Below, piece after piece: positions 9,704 to 15,860 of a stretch of 64,000 nt of DNA. The stretch is from Ignavibacteriales bacterium UBA1304. Its GTDB lineage: Bacteria; Bacteroidota; Ignavibacteria; Ignavibacteriales; Ignavibacteriaceae. The number at the start of each line of letters is the position of its first letter. Position 1 is the stretch's first letter. The DNA is taken from assembly GCA_002307295.1 (NCBI GenBank), contig DBTY01000007.1, positions 1 through 64,000 of the forward strand. The letters are read 5' to 3'. Below the pieces are notes generated by a model. It made no database searches. It was not told the DNA's origin and saw only the letters and a list, made by a program, of their open reading frames with translations. The position numbers were made by a program, and so were the translations under genes.

Positions 9704-9737
9704 AAGATGGGAACAATACTGCTATTATTCCCATTAA
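9704..9737 (-). terminator. Rho-independent terminator for the 98-residue membrane protein gene
   Basis: The arms ATGGGAACAAT (9707-9717) and ATTATTCCCAT (9724-9734) form a near-perfect 11-bp stem. On the minus strand it is followed by eight T. It lies about 15 nt after the stop of the 9752-10048 gene and separates it from dprA. Confidence 0.85.
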
Positions 9738-9751
9738 AAAATTAATACAGA

Positions 9752-10048
9752 TCAGTTCTGATTAACCGCCGTTTTAGTTTCTTCTTCAGTTTTAACTTTT
9801 TTACTGTGGAAGAAGATAGCTAACGGAAATACTACGAGATAAGCGATAAAAAGGATAATTGGAGAAACGAAAAGAGATTCCGTACTATCCCACGCGCCTA
9901 AGCTCATTACGTAAAAACCGACGACCAAAAGGAAAAGACCAGCAAAGAAAATCAAATAATTAGTTCTATCCCAGTAAATCAGAAAAGGGGAAGTGAAAGA
10001 CTTTCTGAAAGAAGTTTTATTCGATTTATTTCTTATTTCTTTTGCCAT
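9752..10048 (-). CDS. Small two-pass membrane protein, DUF3098-like
   Basis: 98 residues. A basic N-terminus of about 25 residues is followed by membrane segments at about 31-50 (LIFFAGLFLLVVGFYVMSLG) and 63-83, then a charged tail. The pattern NYLIFFAG..LLVVGFYVMSLGAWDS resembles DUF3098 proteins common in Bacteroidota. Function is unknown. A candidate Shine-Dalgarno sequence AGGAG lies 12 nt before the ATG. The gene begins about 25 nt after the small-RNA/attenuator terminator at 10072-10103, so its expression may depend on readthrough there. The family assignment is from pattern memory only. Confidence 0.6.
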   Translation of the reverse strand: MAKEIRNKSNKTSFRKSFTSPFLIYWDRTNYLIFFAGLFLLVVGFYVMSLGAWDSTESLFVSPIILFIAYLVVFPLAIFFHSKKVKTEEETKTAVNQN

Positions 10049-10071
10049 AATAATTCATAGCTCCTAAAAAT

Positions 10072-10103
10072 AATAAAAAACCCGACGCTGGGGGAGCGCC
10101 GGG
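10072..10103 (-). terminator. Rho-independent terminator of the candidate small RNA or leader
   Basis: On the minus strand, CCCGGCGCT, loop CCCCC, AGCGTCGGG and then six T. The 9-bp stem (10095-10103 with 10081-10089) has one A-C mismatch. It stands between a strong promoter (10159-10187) and the ATG at 10048. Confidence 0.88.
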
Positions 10104-10154
10104 CCCGACTCAGTTTTGATCAAAGGGCAGGGGAGAACCCTTTGAAAGAGTCGT
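10074..10154 (-). ncRNA. Candidate ~80-nt small RNA (or transcriptional leader) with C-rich loops
   Basis: Transcription predicted from the promoter at 10159-10187 would begin near 10152-10154, exactly at the first stem. Hairpin 1 has an outer 6-bp stem CGACTC/GAGTCG (10148-10153 with 10106-10111), an asymmetric bulge, and an inner 8-bp stem TCAAAGGG/CCCTTTGA closing the loop TTCTCCCCTG. Hairpin 2 is the terminator, whose loop is CCCCC. Both loops therefore expose CUCCCC, complementary to G-rich Shine-Dalgarno sequences. No open reading frame of note lies inside. It could be an autonomous small RNA or an attenuated leader of the downstream membrane-protein gene. No known RNA family was recognised. 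Confidence 0.7.
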
Positions 10155-10158
10155 TGTA

Positions 10159-10187
10159 AATATAAGTTTTTTGCCCCCGCGTGTCAA
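10159..10187 (-). promoter_or_regulatory. Strong sigma-70-type promoter for the candidate small RNA
   Basis: On the minus strand, -35 TTGACA (10187-10182), exactly 17 nt spacer, -10 TATATT (10164-10159). The -35 is a perfect consensus and the -10 differs at one base. It begins 3 nt after the upstream stop codon (10190), so it is independent of that gene. Confidence 0.85.
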
Positions 10188-10189
10188 GA

Positions 10190-10438
10190 CTATTTATTAA
10201 TCTGATATACAATTTTTCTGATAGTATCAAATTGTAAGTATGGGTATTCTTCCCTGATAGCGTCGATAGAATCTCCGGCGCTTAGCTTGCTAGCGCGCAA
10301 TATTTTGAATTTTTTACGGATTTCGTAATCTCTGACTGATTTTTCGTCAATCAGACCCTGCGAAACTAATAATTCATAAACTTCATCACTTATTAAATCT
10401 GACAAAGGATTGTTAATTTGCGCTTTTATAGTTTTCAT
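10190..10438 (-). CDS. Small protein of unknown function, possible helix-turn-helix
   Basis: 82 residues, not recognised. It is soluble and mostly helical. The C-terminal half (about 48-80), with SKLSAGDSIDAIREEYP and FDTIRKIVYQI, has the spacing of a helix-turn-helix like that in small transposase-type or activator DNA-binding modules. The ATG is preceded by CGGAG at a suitable distance. A 260-nt leader with its own candidate promoter and terminator-like stem lies upstream. A regulatory role is only inferred from the fold pattern. Confidence 0.6.
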   Translation of the reverse strand: MKTIKAQINNPLSDLISDEVYELLVSQGLIDEKSVRDYEIRKKFKILRASKLSAGDSIDAIREEYPYLQFDTIRKIVYQINK

Positions 10439-10544
10439 AAGGCTACTCCGATATATGTTTAATGTAAAACCGACCTAATCAATAGTATCAATTTTTAGCG
10501 ATACAAAACTCCTGATTAATTAAGTAAACACTATAAATAGCAAC

Positions 10545-10595
10545 AAAAAACCGACCAGAGAAACTCCCTAAATCGGCATAAGTTTACTATTCTGG
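10545..10595 (-). promoter_or_regulatory. Possible attenuator upstream of the 82-residue gene
   Basis: On the minus strand GCCGA (10577-10573) can pair with TCGG (10554-10551), followed at once by six T, as in a weak terminator. CCAGA (10595-10591) can pair with TCTGG (10559-10555), which would break that stem. The two structures exclude each other. The stems are short, so this is tentative. Confidence 0.35.
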
Positions 10596-10679
10596 TAAAA
10601 ATTCATTTATCATACAAAAAAACAAAAATTTTTACTAAAGTAGCAAACTCTCTATATAATCCTTTCCTTTTTTAATGCA

Positions 10680-10707
10680 AAAATAGCACAAATTTTTAAT
10701 TTGTCAA
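10680..10707 (-). promoter_or_regulatory. Candidate promoter for the 82-residue gene leader
   Basis: On the minus strand TTGACA (10707-10702), 16 nt, then TATTTT (10685-10680) followed by TG. TATTTTTG also fits the TAnnTTTG -7 element of Bacteroidota. It lies about 240 nt upstream of the start codon at 10438. Confidence 0.5.
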
Positions 10708-10979
10708 GTAAAATAGTATAAATGACTTGATTTTCTTATTAAAATGTAAATATGTGCCAAATTATGGATAAATAAAGGAATTCTTTAACGTCTGAATATT
10801 ATTGACATTAGCCGGAAATAACGCAATATTTCAAATAAGAAATTAAGTTAGATGTCTTATAAGATGATAATTTGCATAAAAATGGATCAGTATTACAGAT
10901 TTAGGTGTCCATTTAAAAGAAAATATAAAATACGTTTTATACACAAATGAATAATCTGAAATATTATTATAAAGTAAGT

Positions 10980-11022
10980 CGCTTAGCTTTCGATAGGATA
11001 TTTAAGCGAATTAAAAGCTAAG
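10980..11022. promoter_or_regulatory. Inverted repeat upstream of the ATP-grasp cassette
   Basis: CTTAGCTTT (10982-10990) and AAAGCTAAG (11014-11022) are perfect 9-nt arms 23 nt apart. CGCTT (10980-10984) also matches AAGCG (11004-11008), giving an alternative, mutually exclusive pairing. It ends 40 nt before the ATP-grasp start, a place suited to an operator or an mRNA leader hairpin. Confidence 0.45.
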
Positions 11023-11062
11023 AAACAATTAATTATAATTTAACAACTTTGTTTAAATTAAA

Positions 11063-11998
11063 ATGAGCGGAAAAGATAGAAAAAAAATTCTTATAATTAC
11101 AAACAGTTATGATTTAACAACGGATTACTTGATAACTAATTATAAAGATGAAGCTACTTTTTTTAGATTTAATATCGATTTATTCTCAGAATATCGCATT
11201 TCTATTAAAAACGCTCCATTTAGTTTTTTAATTAATTCTCCTTACGGTGCTATAAGCAAAGAAGAAGTATTTTCTATCCTTTACCGTAAACCTATACTTG
11301 ATTTTTCAAGAGAAGGGGTTTCTGAACTATCAAATAAAAGCATTTATAGAACAATTTTGGGGATAATAGAATCTTTTAGTGGGGTTTGTATAACAAAACC
11401 TTCAATTTTGTCAATCGCTGAAAATAAAATAGTTCAGATGAAAGTAGCTGAACAAGTCGGATTTACTACTCCTGCTAGTTTAATATCAAATGATATTAAA
11501 CTAGTAAATGAATTTCGGAAAAAGAATAAGACTGCATTCAAACTATTATGTAGTTCGCGATTTAAGAAAAAAAATGTTGAACATAGTATCGGCACAAATA
11601 TTCTAAAAAATAATGATCGTTTAGAGGGGTTGGAAAAAATGCCAATTTATTTTCAAAACTACCAAGACAAAAATTATGAATTGAGAGTTAATGTTGTGGG
11701 GGAAAATGTATTCCCAGCAAAAATATTTTCTCAAGATAAAGAAGAGACAATGATTGATTGGAGAAATAATATCCCAATTTTACGCTATGAAGAAGCTCAA
11801 TTGCCTAAGATAATAATTACAAAAATAATGGATATGATGAATATAATGAATTTGCAGTTTGGAATATTTGATCTTATTTATTTTGATGAGAAATACTATT
11901 TCCTCGAAATTAACCCAAATGGACAATGGTTATGGCTAGAAAAAGAACTTAATCTGAACATATCGGGAAAATTGATTAATTTGTTGTTGAGGCAATAA
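11063..11998 (+). CDS. ATP-grasp peptide ligase, MvdC/MvdD-like (graspetide-type maturase)
   Basis: 311 residues. The N-terminal pre-ATP-grasp domain has IITNSYDLTTDYL (11-23) and FRFNIDL (34-40), corresponding to the TxSxDxxxD and RxNxD patterns of microviridin-type ligases. The ATP-grasp domain shows KIVQMKVAEQVGFTTPAS (122-139), QDKNYELRVNVV (201-212), the DWR triad (232-234) and the metal-binding LEINPNGQW (281-289). In the family these enzymes join side chains of a ribosomal peptide as omega-esters or amides. Its stop overlaps the next ATG by one base. A small acidic-tailed gene, a possible substrate, lies 1 kb downstream. Codon use is more AT-rich than in flanking housekeeping genes, which suggests transfer. 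The substrate is inferred, not shown. Confidence 0.85.
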   Translation: MSGKDRKKILIITNSYDLTTDYLITNYKDEATFFRFNIDLFSEYRISIKNAPFSFLINSPYGAISKEEVFSILYRKPILDFSREGVSELSNKSIYRTILGIIESFSGVCITKPSILSIAENKIVQMKVAEQVGFTTPASLISNDIKLVNEFRKKNKTAFKLLCSSRFKKKNVEHSIGTNILKNNDRLEGLEKMPIYFQNYQDKNYELRVNVVGENVFPAKIFSQDKEETMIDWRNNIPILRYEEAQLPKIIITKIMDMMNIMNLQFGIFDLIYFDEKYYFLEINPNGQWLWLEKELNLNISGKLINLLLRQ

Positions 11999-12948
11999 TG
12001 TATTATATATTAAAACTCCTTTCATATTCGCCAATAATTAATGTAGTAGGCGAGAATAAAGAATTTGGAGATATATCTCGTGAAAGCGAAGTAACCCGAA
12101 TTTCATTATTGGGTTTTACAGTTATATATTTTTGGTGCATACTTTCGTTGTCCATTGACAAAAACAAAAAATGCCATTTTGATATAATAAAAAAAATCAC
12201 TTATCCGATTAGTTTGGCTGACAAAAAAAAAGATTTAGTGAAAATATCTGAATTTTCTAAAGAAATAAATATCCTTAATGATAATTCTATTAAATTAAAA
12301 ATCGATGTAATCAAATACTTACTTGATGGGCAGAAAGAAGTAATTAATTCTTCAATACTAAAAGCTGGCATGATTTTACCTATATTCTTAGCCCTTTTTA
12401 TTTATATTTTCCAAAGTAAGATTGTAAACATAGATTTTTATGCCCTTCTGGTTCAAGGGGGATTATTTTTTTTCATTATAATGATATTAATGTTTTGTTA
12501 TTTCGCAACGTCAACTAATTTACTTTTCTTTATCGCAAAACTTGCACAAGTATCGGATTTTTTAGAAGTCAGCATCCCCAAATCTAGTAAACAATATTCT
12601 TTACTGATTAAAGAGGAAGCAATTGAATATTACCAGAAGTATAGAGGGAATAAGATAAAAAGCAATAATATAGTTTCCTACAATATATGGGTACAGGATT
12701 ATTTTAAAAAATTTTTTATATATGCACTTATCCTGTTTACATTTATTTCTTTTATACCTGATTCTACAAATAAGGCAAAAACACCTAATAGTTCGAAATA
12801 TGAAATTCAAGCAACTTTGGTATATAATGTTGCCTCATTAGAAAATGGTCATAAGAAGTTAACTGTGTTTTTGTTGAAAAATTGTAAAGATAGTATAACC
12901 TCAATTAGTGTCCCTTATATCTTAGATGCATTAAATCGGGGAAAATAA
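11998..12948 (+). CDS. Unrecognised four-segment membrane protein in the ATP-grasp cassette
   Basis: 316 residues, no family recognised. Hydrophobic segments are at about 34-52, 120-138, 148-170 and 239-255. A Lys-rich cytoplasmic-type stretch lies at 53-115, a helical charged loop at 180-235, and a soluble tail of about 60 residues follows the last segment. The start codon overlaps the ATP-grasp stop (TAATG), so the two are almost surely co-translated. There are no ABC, protease or MFS motifs. In context it could sense, export or give immunity to a modified peptide. That is inference only. Confidence 0.75.
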   Translation: MYYILKLLSYSPIINVVGENKEFGDISRESEVTRISLLGFTVIYFWCILSLSIDKNKKCHFDIIKKITYPISLADKKKDLVKISEFSKEINILNDNSIKLKIDVIKYLLDGQKEVINSSILKAGMILPIFLALFIYIFQSKIVNIDFYALLVQGGLFFFIIMILMFCYFATSTNLLFFIAKLAQVSDFLEVSIPKSSKQYSLLIKEEAIEYYQKYRGNKIKSNNIVSYNIWVQDYFKKFFIYALILFTFISFIPDSTNKAKTPNSSKYEIQATLVYNVASLENGHKKLTVFLLKNCKDSITSISVPYILDALNRGK

Positions 12949-13021
12949 GGTTATTAAAAATCATTTTATTTTTGATTATTAGAAAAAAGAATAAGTATTA
13001 TTAAAATTGAGAGGTGTCAAA

Positions 13022-13255
13022 ATGAGCGAAATATTTATTGAGAAATACTCTAAAGCATTAACTGAGTCATACTTACATTTTAAGTATTCGCATAGGACTC
13101 AAAAGAATACTATTAAAACTTCTGGAACATTTTATTGTTCAAAAGGGCATAGTCTAAAAACGCATTTAGTAGAAAATAAGTATTATCTGCACGAAATTAC
13201 AATACAAACAAGAAAACAAGGCGAGACCCCAGATGATGATATATTTTTAGAATAA
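13022..13255 (+). CDS. 77-residue acidic-tailed peptide, candidate ATP-grasp substrate
   Basis: Not recognised by family. The ATG at 13022 is preceded by GAGAGGTG (13009-13016) at good spacing. A TTG five codons earlier is a poorer start. The N-terminus (FIEKYSKALTESYLHFKYS, 5-23) can form an amphipathic helix such as ligases use for leader recognition. The C-terminus TRKQGETPDDDIFLE (63-77) gathers Thr, Lys and seven-odd acidic or acceptor side chains and loosely resembles the TxKxPSDxE core of microviridins. It lies 73 nt after the membrane protein on the same strand. Alternatives are a small immunity or regulatory protein. One Cys (39) is present. Confidence 0.6.
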   Translation: MSEIFIEKYSKALTESYLHFKYSHRTQKNTIKTSGTFYCSKGHSLKTHLVENKYYLHEITIQTRKQGETPDDDIFLE

Positions 13256-13322
13256 TCAATTGTATCCTTACTAAACAACTTTGGTAAATAGAAGCTCTAT
13301 AATAATAAAGTGCAAATACTTT

Positions 13323-15266
13323 TTACTCTTCTCCCGCCCAAACTCCATCTTCTTTAATAAGATCGATCAGCTCGTCGACGGCATTTGCGGAGGGGATGCT
13401 TTTTTTGACTACTACTTTTCCCCGGTAAAGGGTAATTTTTCCGTTTCCCGAACCGACGTATCCGTAATCGGCGTCGGCCATTTCGCCGGGACCGTTTACA
13501 ATGCAGCCCATAATGGCTATTTTTACTCCTTTTAGGCGTCCGGTTCTCTGCCGTATCATTTCGGTAGTTTTTTGCAAATCGAACTGCGTTCTGCCGCATG
13601 AAGGGCAGGCGATATATTCGGTCTTGGACACTCTTGTTCTTGCCGCCTGAAGTATCCCGAAAAGCGAACGGTTAATATCGGCGCTAAACCCGGTTTGAGC
13701 TTCGTCTATGCCAACCCAGACTCCGTCGCCAAATCCGTCAATCAATAAGCCGCCAAAATCGGTAGCGGAGTATAATCTTAGAGATTCAAAATCTAATTCT
13801 TTGCAATCGCGTTTAATAATAACCGGATTTTTAATTTCGTTTTTAGTCAGTTCGAAAAATATCTGTCTTAGTTCGGTCATGCCGTTAACGCTTGAACTCT
13901 CAATAACAAGAATAGCTTTTGAATCATTTTTAATGGCTTTGAGAGAATCAGGATTAACATCCTTAAGCGCTAACTTTACAAAATTAAATAACGGGGATTT
14001 TTCTTTTTCGTTTAGATAATCGCTGAGCTCAAACAACGGAAATCCGGCAGTTTTATTTGCAGCGTTAGCCCAAATTTCGGAGTCGTATATTAATTTGACG
14101 CTCCCCGGTAAAGCAAAGTTTATAATTTGTTCGCCTAAGTAAATAAAATCAGCGGCCATATCGCTAAGGTTCCACTTATCAGTCCCTGCATTATAAGAAT
14201 ATCCAATATTTTCAAACGCATCGGGACCGGAAATATTAATTTTGCTGTAATCGGCTATTACGCGCGGAACATTACCGCCGCCAAGCCCAAGAAGTTCAAA
14301 CGATTCGCGCCGTTTATAGTTAAACGGATCAATAGGGGAATCGTTAGACTCAATTAAGCCTTCATGATTTTTTCTATGAGAATATCTGTTTACTAACGCA
14401 ATTGCGACCGGAGCTTCAAACTCAGGGTCTTCTGTAAGCGATACTCTGACTGTGTCGCCGATGCCGTCTTCTAAAAGCGTTCCAATACCAACGGATGACT
14501 TAATTCTGCCGTCTTCGCCCCCTCCCGCTTCTGTAACGCCAAGATGCAGAGGGTAGTTCATCCCTGCTTCTTTCATTTTGTTAATTAAAAGCCTGTAGGC
14601 CTGAACCATAACTTTTGGATTGCTTGCCTTCATTGAGAGAACTATGCTATAATAATTAAGGTCTTCGCAGATTCTCAGAAATTCCAGAGCGGATTCCACC
14701 ATTCCAAGAGGAGTATCGCCGTAGCGGCTCATAATTCTATCGGAAAGAGAGCCGTGGTTTGTTCCAATCCTCATTGCGGTTCCGTATTCTTTGCAGATAT
14801 TTACAAGAGGAGTAAACCGTTTGCGTATGCGTTCCATCTCGGCTTCATATTCGTAATCGTTATATTCAATTGTTTCAAAGCGTTTTTTATCTGCATAATT
14901 GCCTGGATTTACGCGCACTTTCTCAACTATTCTGGCGGCTAATTCCGCCGCATTTGGAGTAAAATGAATATCGGCTATTAACGGAACGTCGTAGCCGCGT
15001 AGTTTTAGCTCTTTTTTAATTTCGGCAAGGTTTTGCGCTTCGTTCATGCTGGGGGCTGTAATACGCACATATTCGCATCCAGCTTCAACCATGCGTATAG
15101 TCTGCTCTACAGTAGCTATAGTATCCATAGTGTCCGTAGTGGTCATTGATTGAATGCGTATAGGGTTTGAGCCGCCAAGCGGAACGGCGCCTATTGTAAC
15201 TTTGCGCGTTTTGAGTCTTGAATAGTTAGTTAAACTGTTGCAATAAAACTTATTAATATCTGACAT
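13323..15266 (-). CDS. ispG: 4-hydroxy-3-methylbut-2-enyl-diphosphate synthase (IspG/GcpE), long form
   Basis: 647 residues. A [4Fe-4S] enzyme of the non-mevalonate isoprenoid pathway that reduces MEcPP to HMBPP. The TIM barrel starts with the family signature GAVPLGGSNPIRIQSMTTT (26-44) and VNPGNYADKKRF. The cluster ligands are C554, C557 (CPSCGRTQ) and C588 (GCIVNGPGE). The extra domain between barrel and reductase domain (about 340-540) marks the Bacteroidota/Chlorobiota/plant-type long form, against about 360 residues in the short form. It follows the DJ-1-like gene by 4 nt and ends 67 nt after the ATP-grasp cassette on the opposite strand. Confidence 0.96.
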   Translation of the reverse strand: MSDINKFYCNSLTNYSRLKTRKVTIGAVPLGGSNPIRIQSMTTTDTMDTIATVEQTIRMVEAGCEYVRITAPSMNEAQNLAEIKKELKLRGYDVPLIADIHFTPNAAELAARIVEKVRVNPGNYADKKRFETIEYNDYEYEAEMERIRKRFTPLVNICKEYGTAMRIGTNHGSLSDRIMSRYGDTPLGMVESALEFLRICEDLNYYSIVLSMKASNPKVMVQAYRLLINKMKEAGMNYPLHLGVTEAGGGEDGRIKSSVGIGTLLEDGIGDTVRVSLTEDPEFEAPVAIALVNRYSHRKNHEGLIESNDSPIDPFNYKRRESFELLGLGGGNVPRVIADYSKINISGPDAFENIGYSYNAGTDKWNLSDMAADFIYLGEQIINFALPGSVKLIYDSEIWANAANKTAGFPLFELSDYLNEKEKSPLFNFVKLALKDVNPDSLKAIKNDSKAILVIESSSVNGMTELRQIFFELTKNEIKNPVIIKRDCKELDFESLRLYSATDFGGLLIDGFGDGVWVGIDEAQTGFSADINRSLFGILQAARTRVSKTEYIACPSCGRTQFDLQKTTEMIRQRTGRLKGVKIAIMGCIVNGPGEMADADYGYVGSGNGKITLYRGKVVVKKSIPSANAVDELIDLIKEDGVWAGEE

Positions 15267-15270
15267 ATCG

Positions 15271-15783
15271 TTATCTGTTTAAACTTAAAATAATTTTTGT
15301 TATCAGCTCCTGCGCATATGGAGCGGTTATAATATTTTCATTTTCTTTAATGGCGGTATTATCTGTATAATCTGCGCGTTCATTAAAAAGTTCATTTGAA
15401 GAATTGACTGCGGTTATATTCTGTATAATGCCTGCATTCCCAAATAACACTGAAGCGGCGACATTGGCGGCGCCAACGGCGCCTATAATTTTATTTAAGG
15501 AATTAAATTTGCGTAAAATTTTGCAAAGAATTGGGTTATTGAAATATTTTTCAATTCCTGAACCGCCTATAAGAATAATAGCCGCAAAATTAACCGGGTG
15601 AACGTTAAGCAGCCGGACGTCGCTTACAACTTTTAACCCATCGCGTCCTCTGCACAAACAGTCTGCGTCGGAAACAATAAAGACGTCAAACTTGTTTTTT
15701 TTCAATTCATTTCTTACAATAAGGTATTCATCGTCGTTAAAATCGTCGGCGGGAAGAAAAATAAGTACGCTTTTTTTAATCAC
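15271..15783 (-). CDS. DJ-1/PfpI-superfamily protein lacking the nucleophile cysteine
   Basis: 170 residues. It has the flavodoxin-like beta-alpha pattern of the DJ-1/PfpI family: VLIFLPADDFNDDEY (6-20) with the conserved Glu at 19, and IILIGGSGIEKYF (69-81). The elbow that normally reads AxC is AVG in GAVGAANVAASVLFG (101-115), so the catalytic Cys is replaced by Gly104. A catalytic role is therefore doubtful. A ligand-binding or regulatory role is possible. It starts with GTG and sits 4 nt upstream of ispG, so the two are co-transcribed. Confidence 0.75.
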   Translation of the reverse strand: MIKKSVLIFLPADDFNDDEYLIVRNELKKNKFDVFIVSDADCLCRGRDGLKVVSDVRLLNVHPVNFAAIILIGGSGIEKYFNNPILCKILRKFNSLNKIIGAVGAANVAASVLFGNAGIIQNITAVNSSNELFNERADYTDNTAIKENENIITAPYAQELITKIILSLNR

Positions 15784-15860
15784 TTCGCAAAAATTGTTAT
15801 ATTTCTAAATACTATTATAGAAAATATAAGAAAAAAAAAGAAAAGAAGTTTTTATTATAC

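Larger units (their letters stand above)
10439..11062. other. 624-nt AT-rich divergent intergenic region
   Basis: No gene seen. It holds, for the minus-strand gene, a candidate promoter (10680-10707) and a terminator/antiterminator-like leader (10545-10595). For the plus-strand cassette, it holds an inverted repeat (10980-11022). A 9-codon frame ATGATAAATGAATTTTTACC.. on the minus strand (ending near 10588) could be a leader peptide, but it has no telling codon run. Confidence 0.6.

Noticed and set aside
10106..10153. preQ1-I or SRP RNA identity for the hairpin
   Set aside because: The A-rich tail does not pair with the loop as preQ1-I requires, and the SRP core GGAA-loop and AGCAGCC motifs are absent.
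10190..10438. Toxin-antitoxin partner role for the 82-residue gene
   Set aside because: No toxin gene overlaps or adjoins it; the neighbouring gene is a membrane protein with its own promoter and terminator.
13007..13021. TTG at 13007 as start of the small peptide gene
   Set aside because: The GAGAGGTG ribosome binding site lies after it and is well placed for the ATG at 13022.
13281..13599. Short frames on both strands over the 3' end of ispG
   Set aside because: They are shadows of the conserved Fe-S domain of IspG; their sequences are reading-frame translations of its codons.
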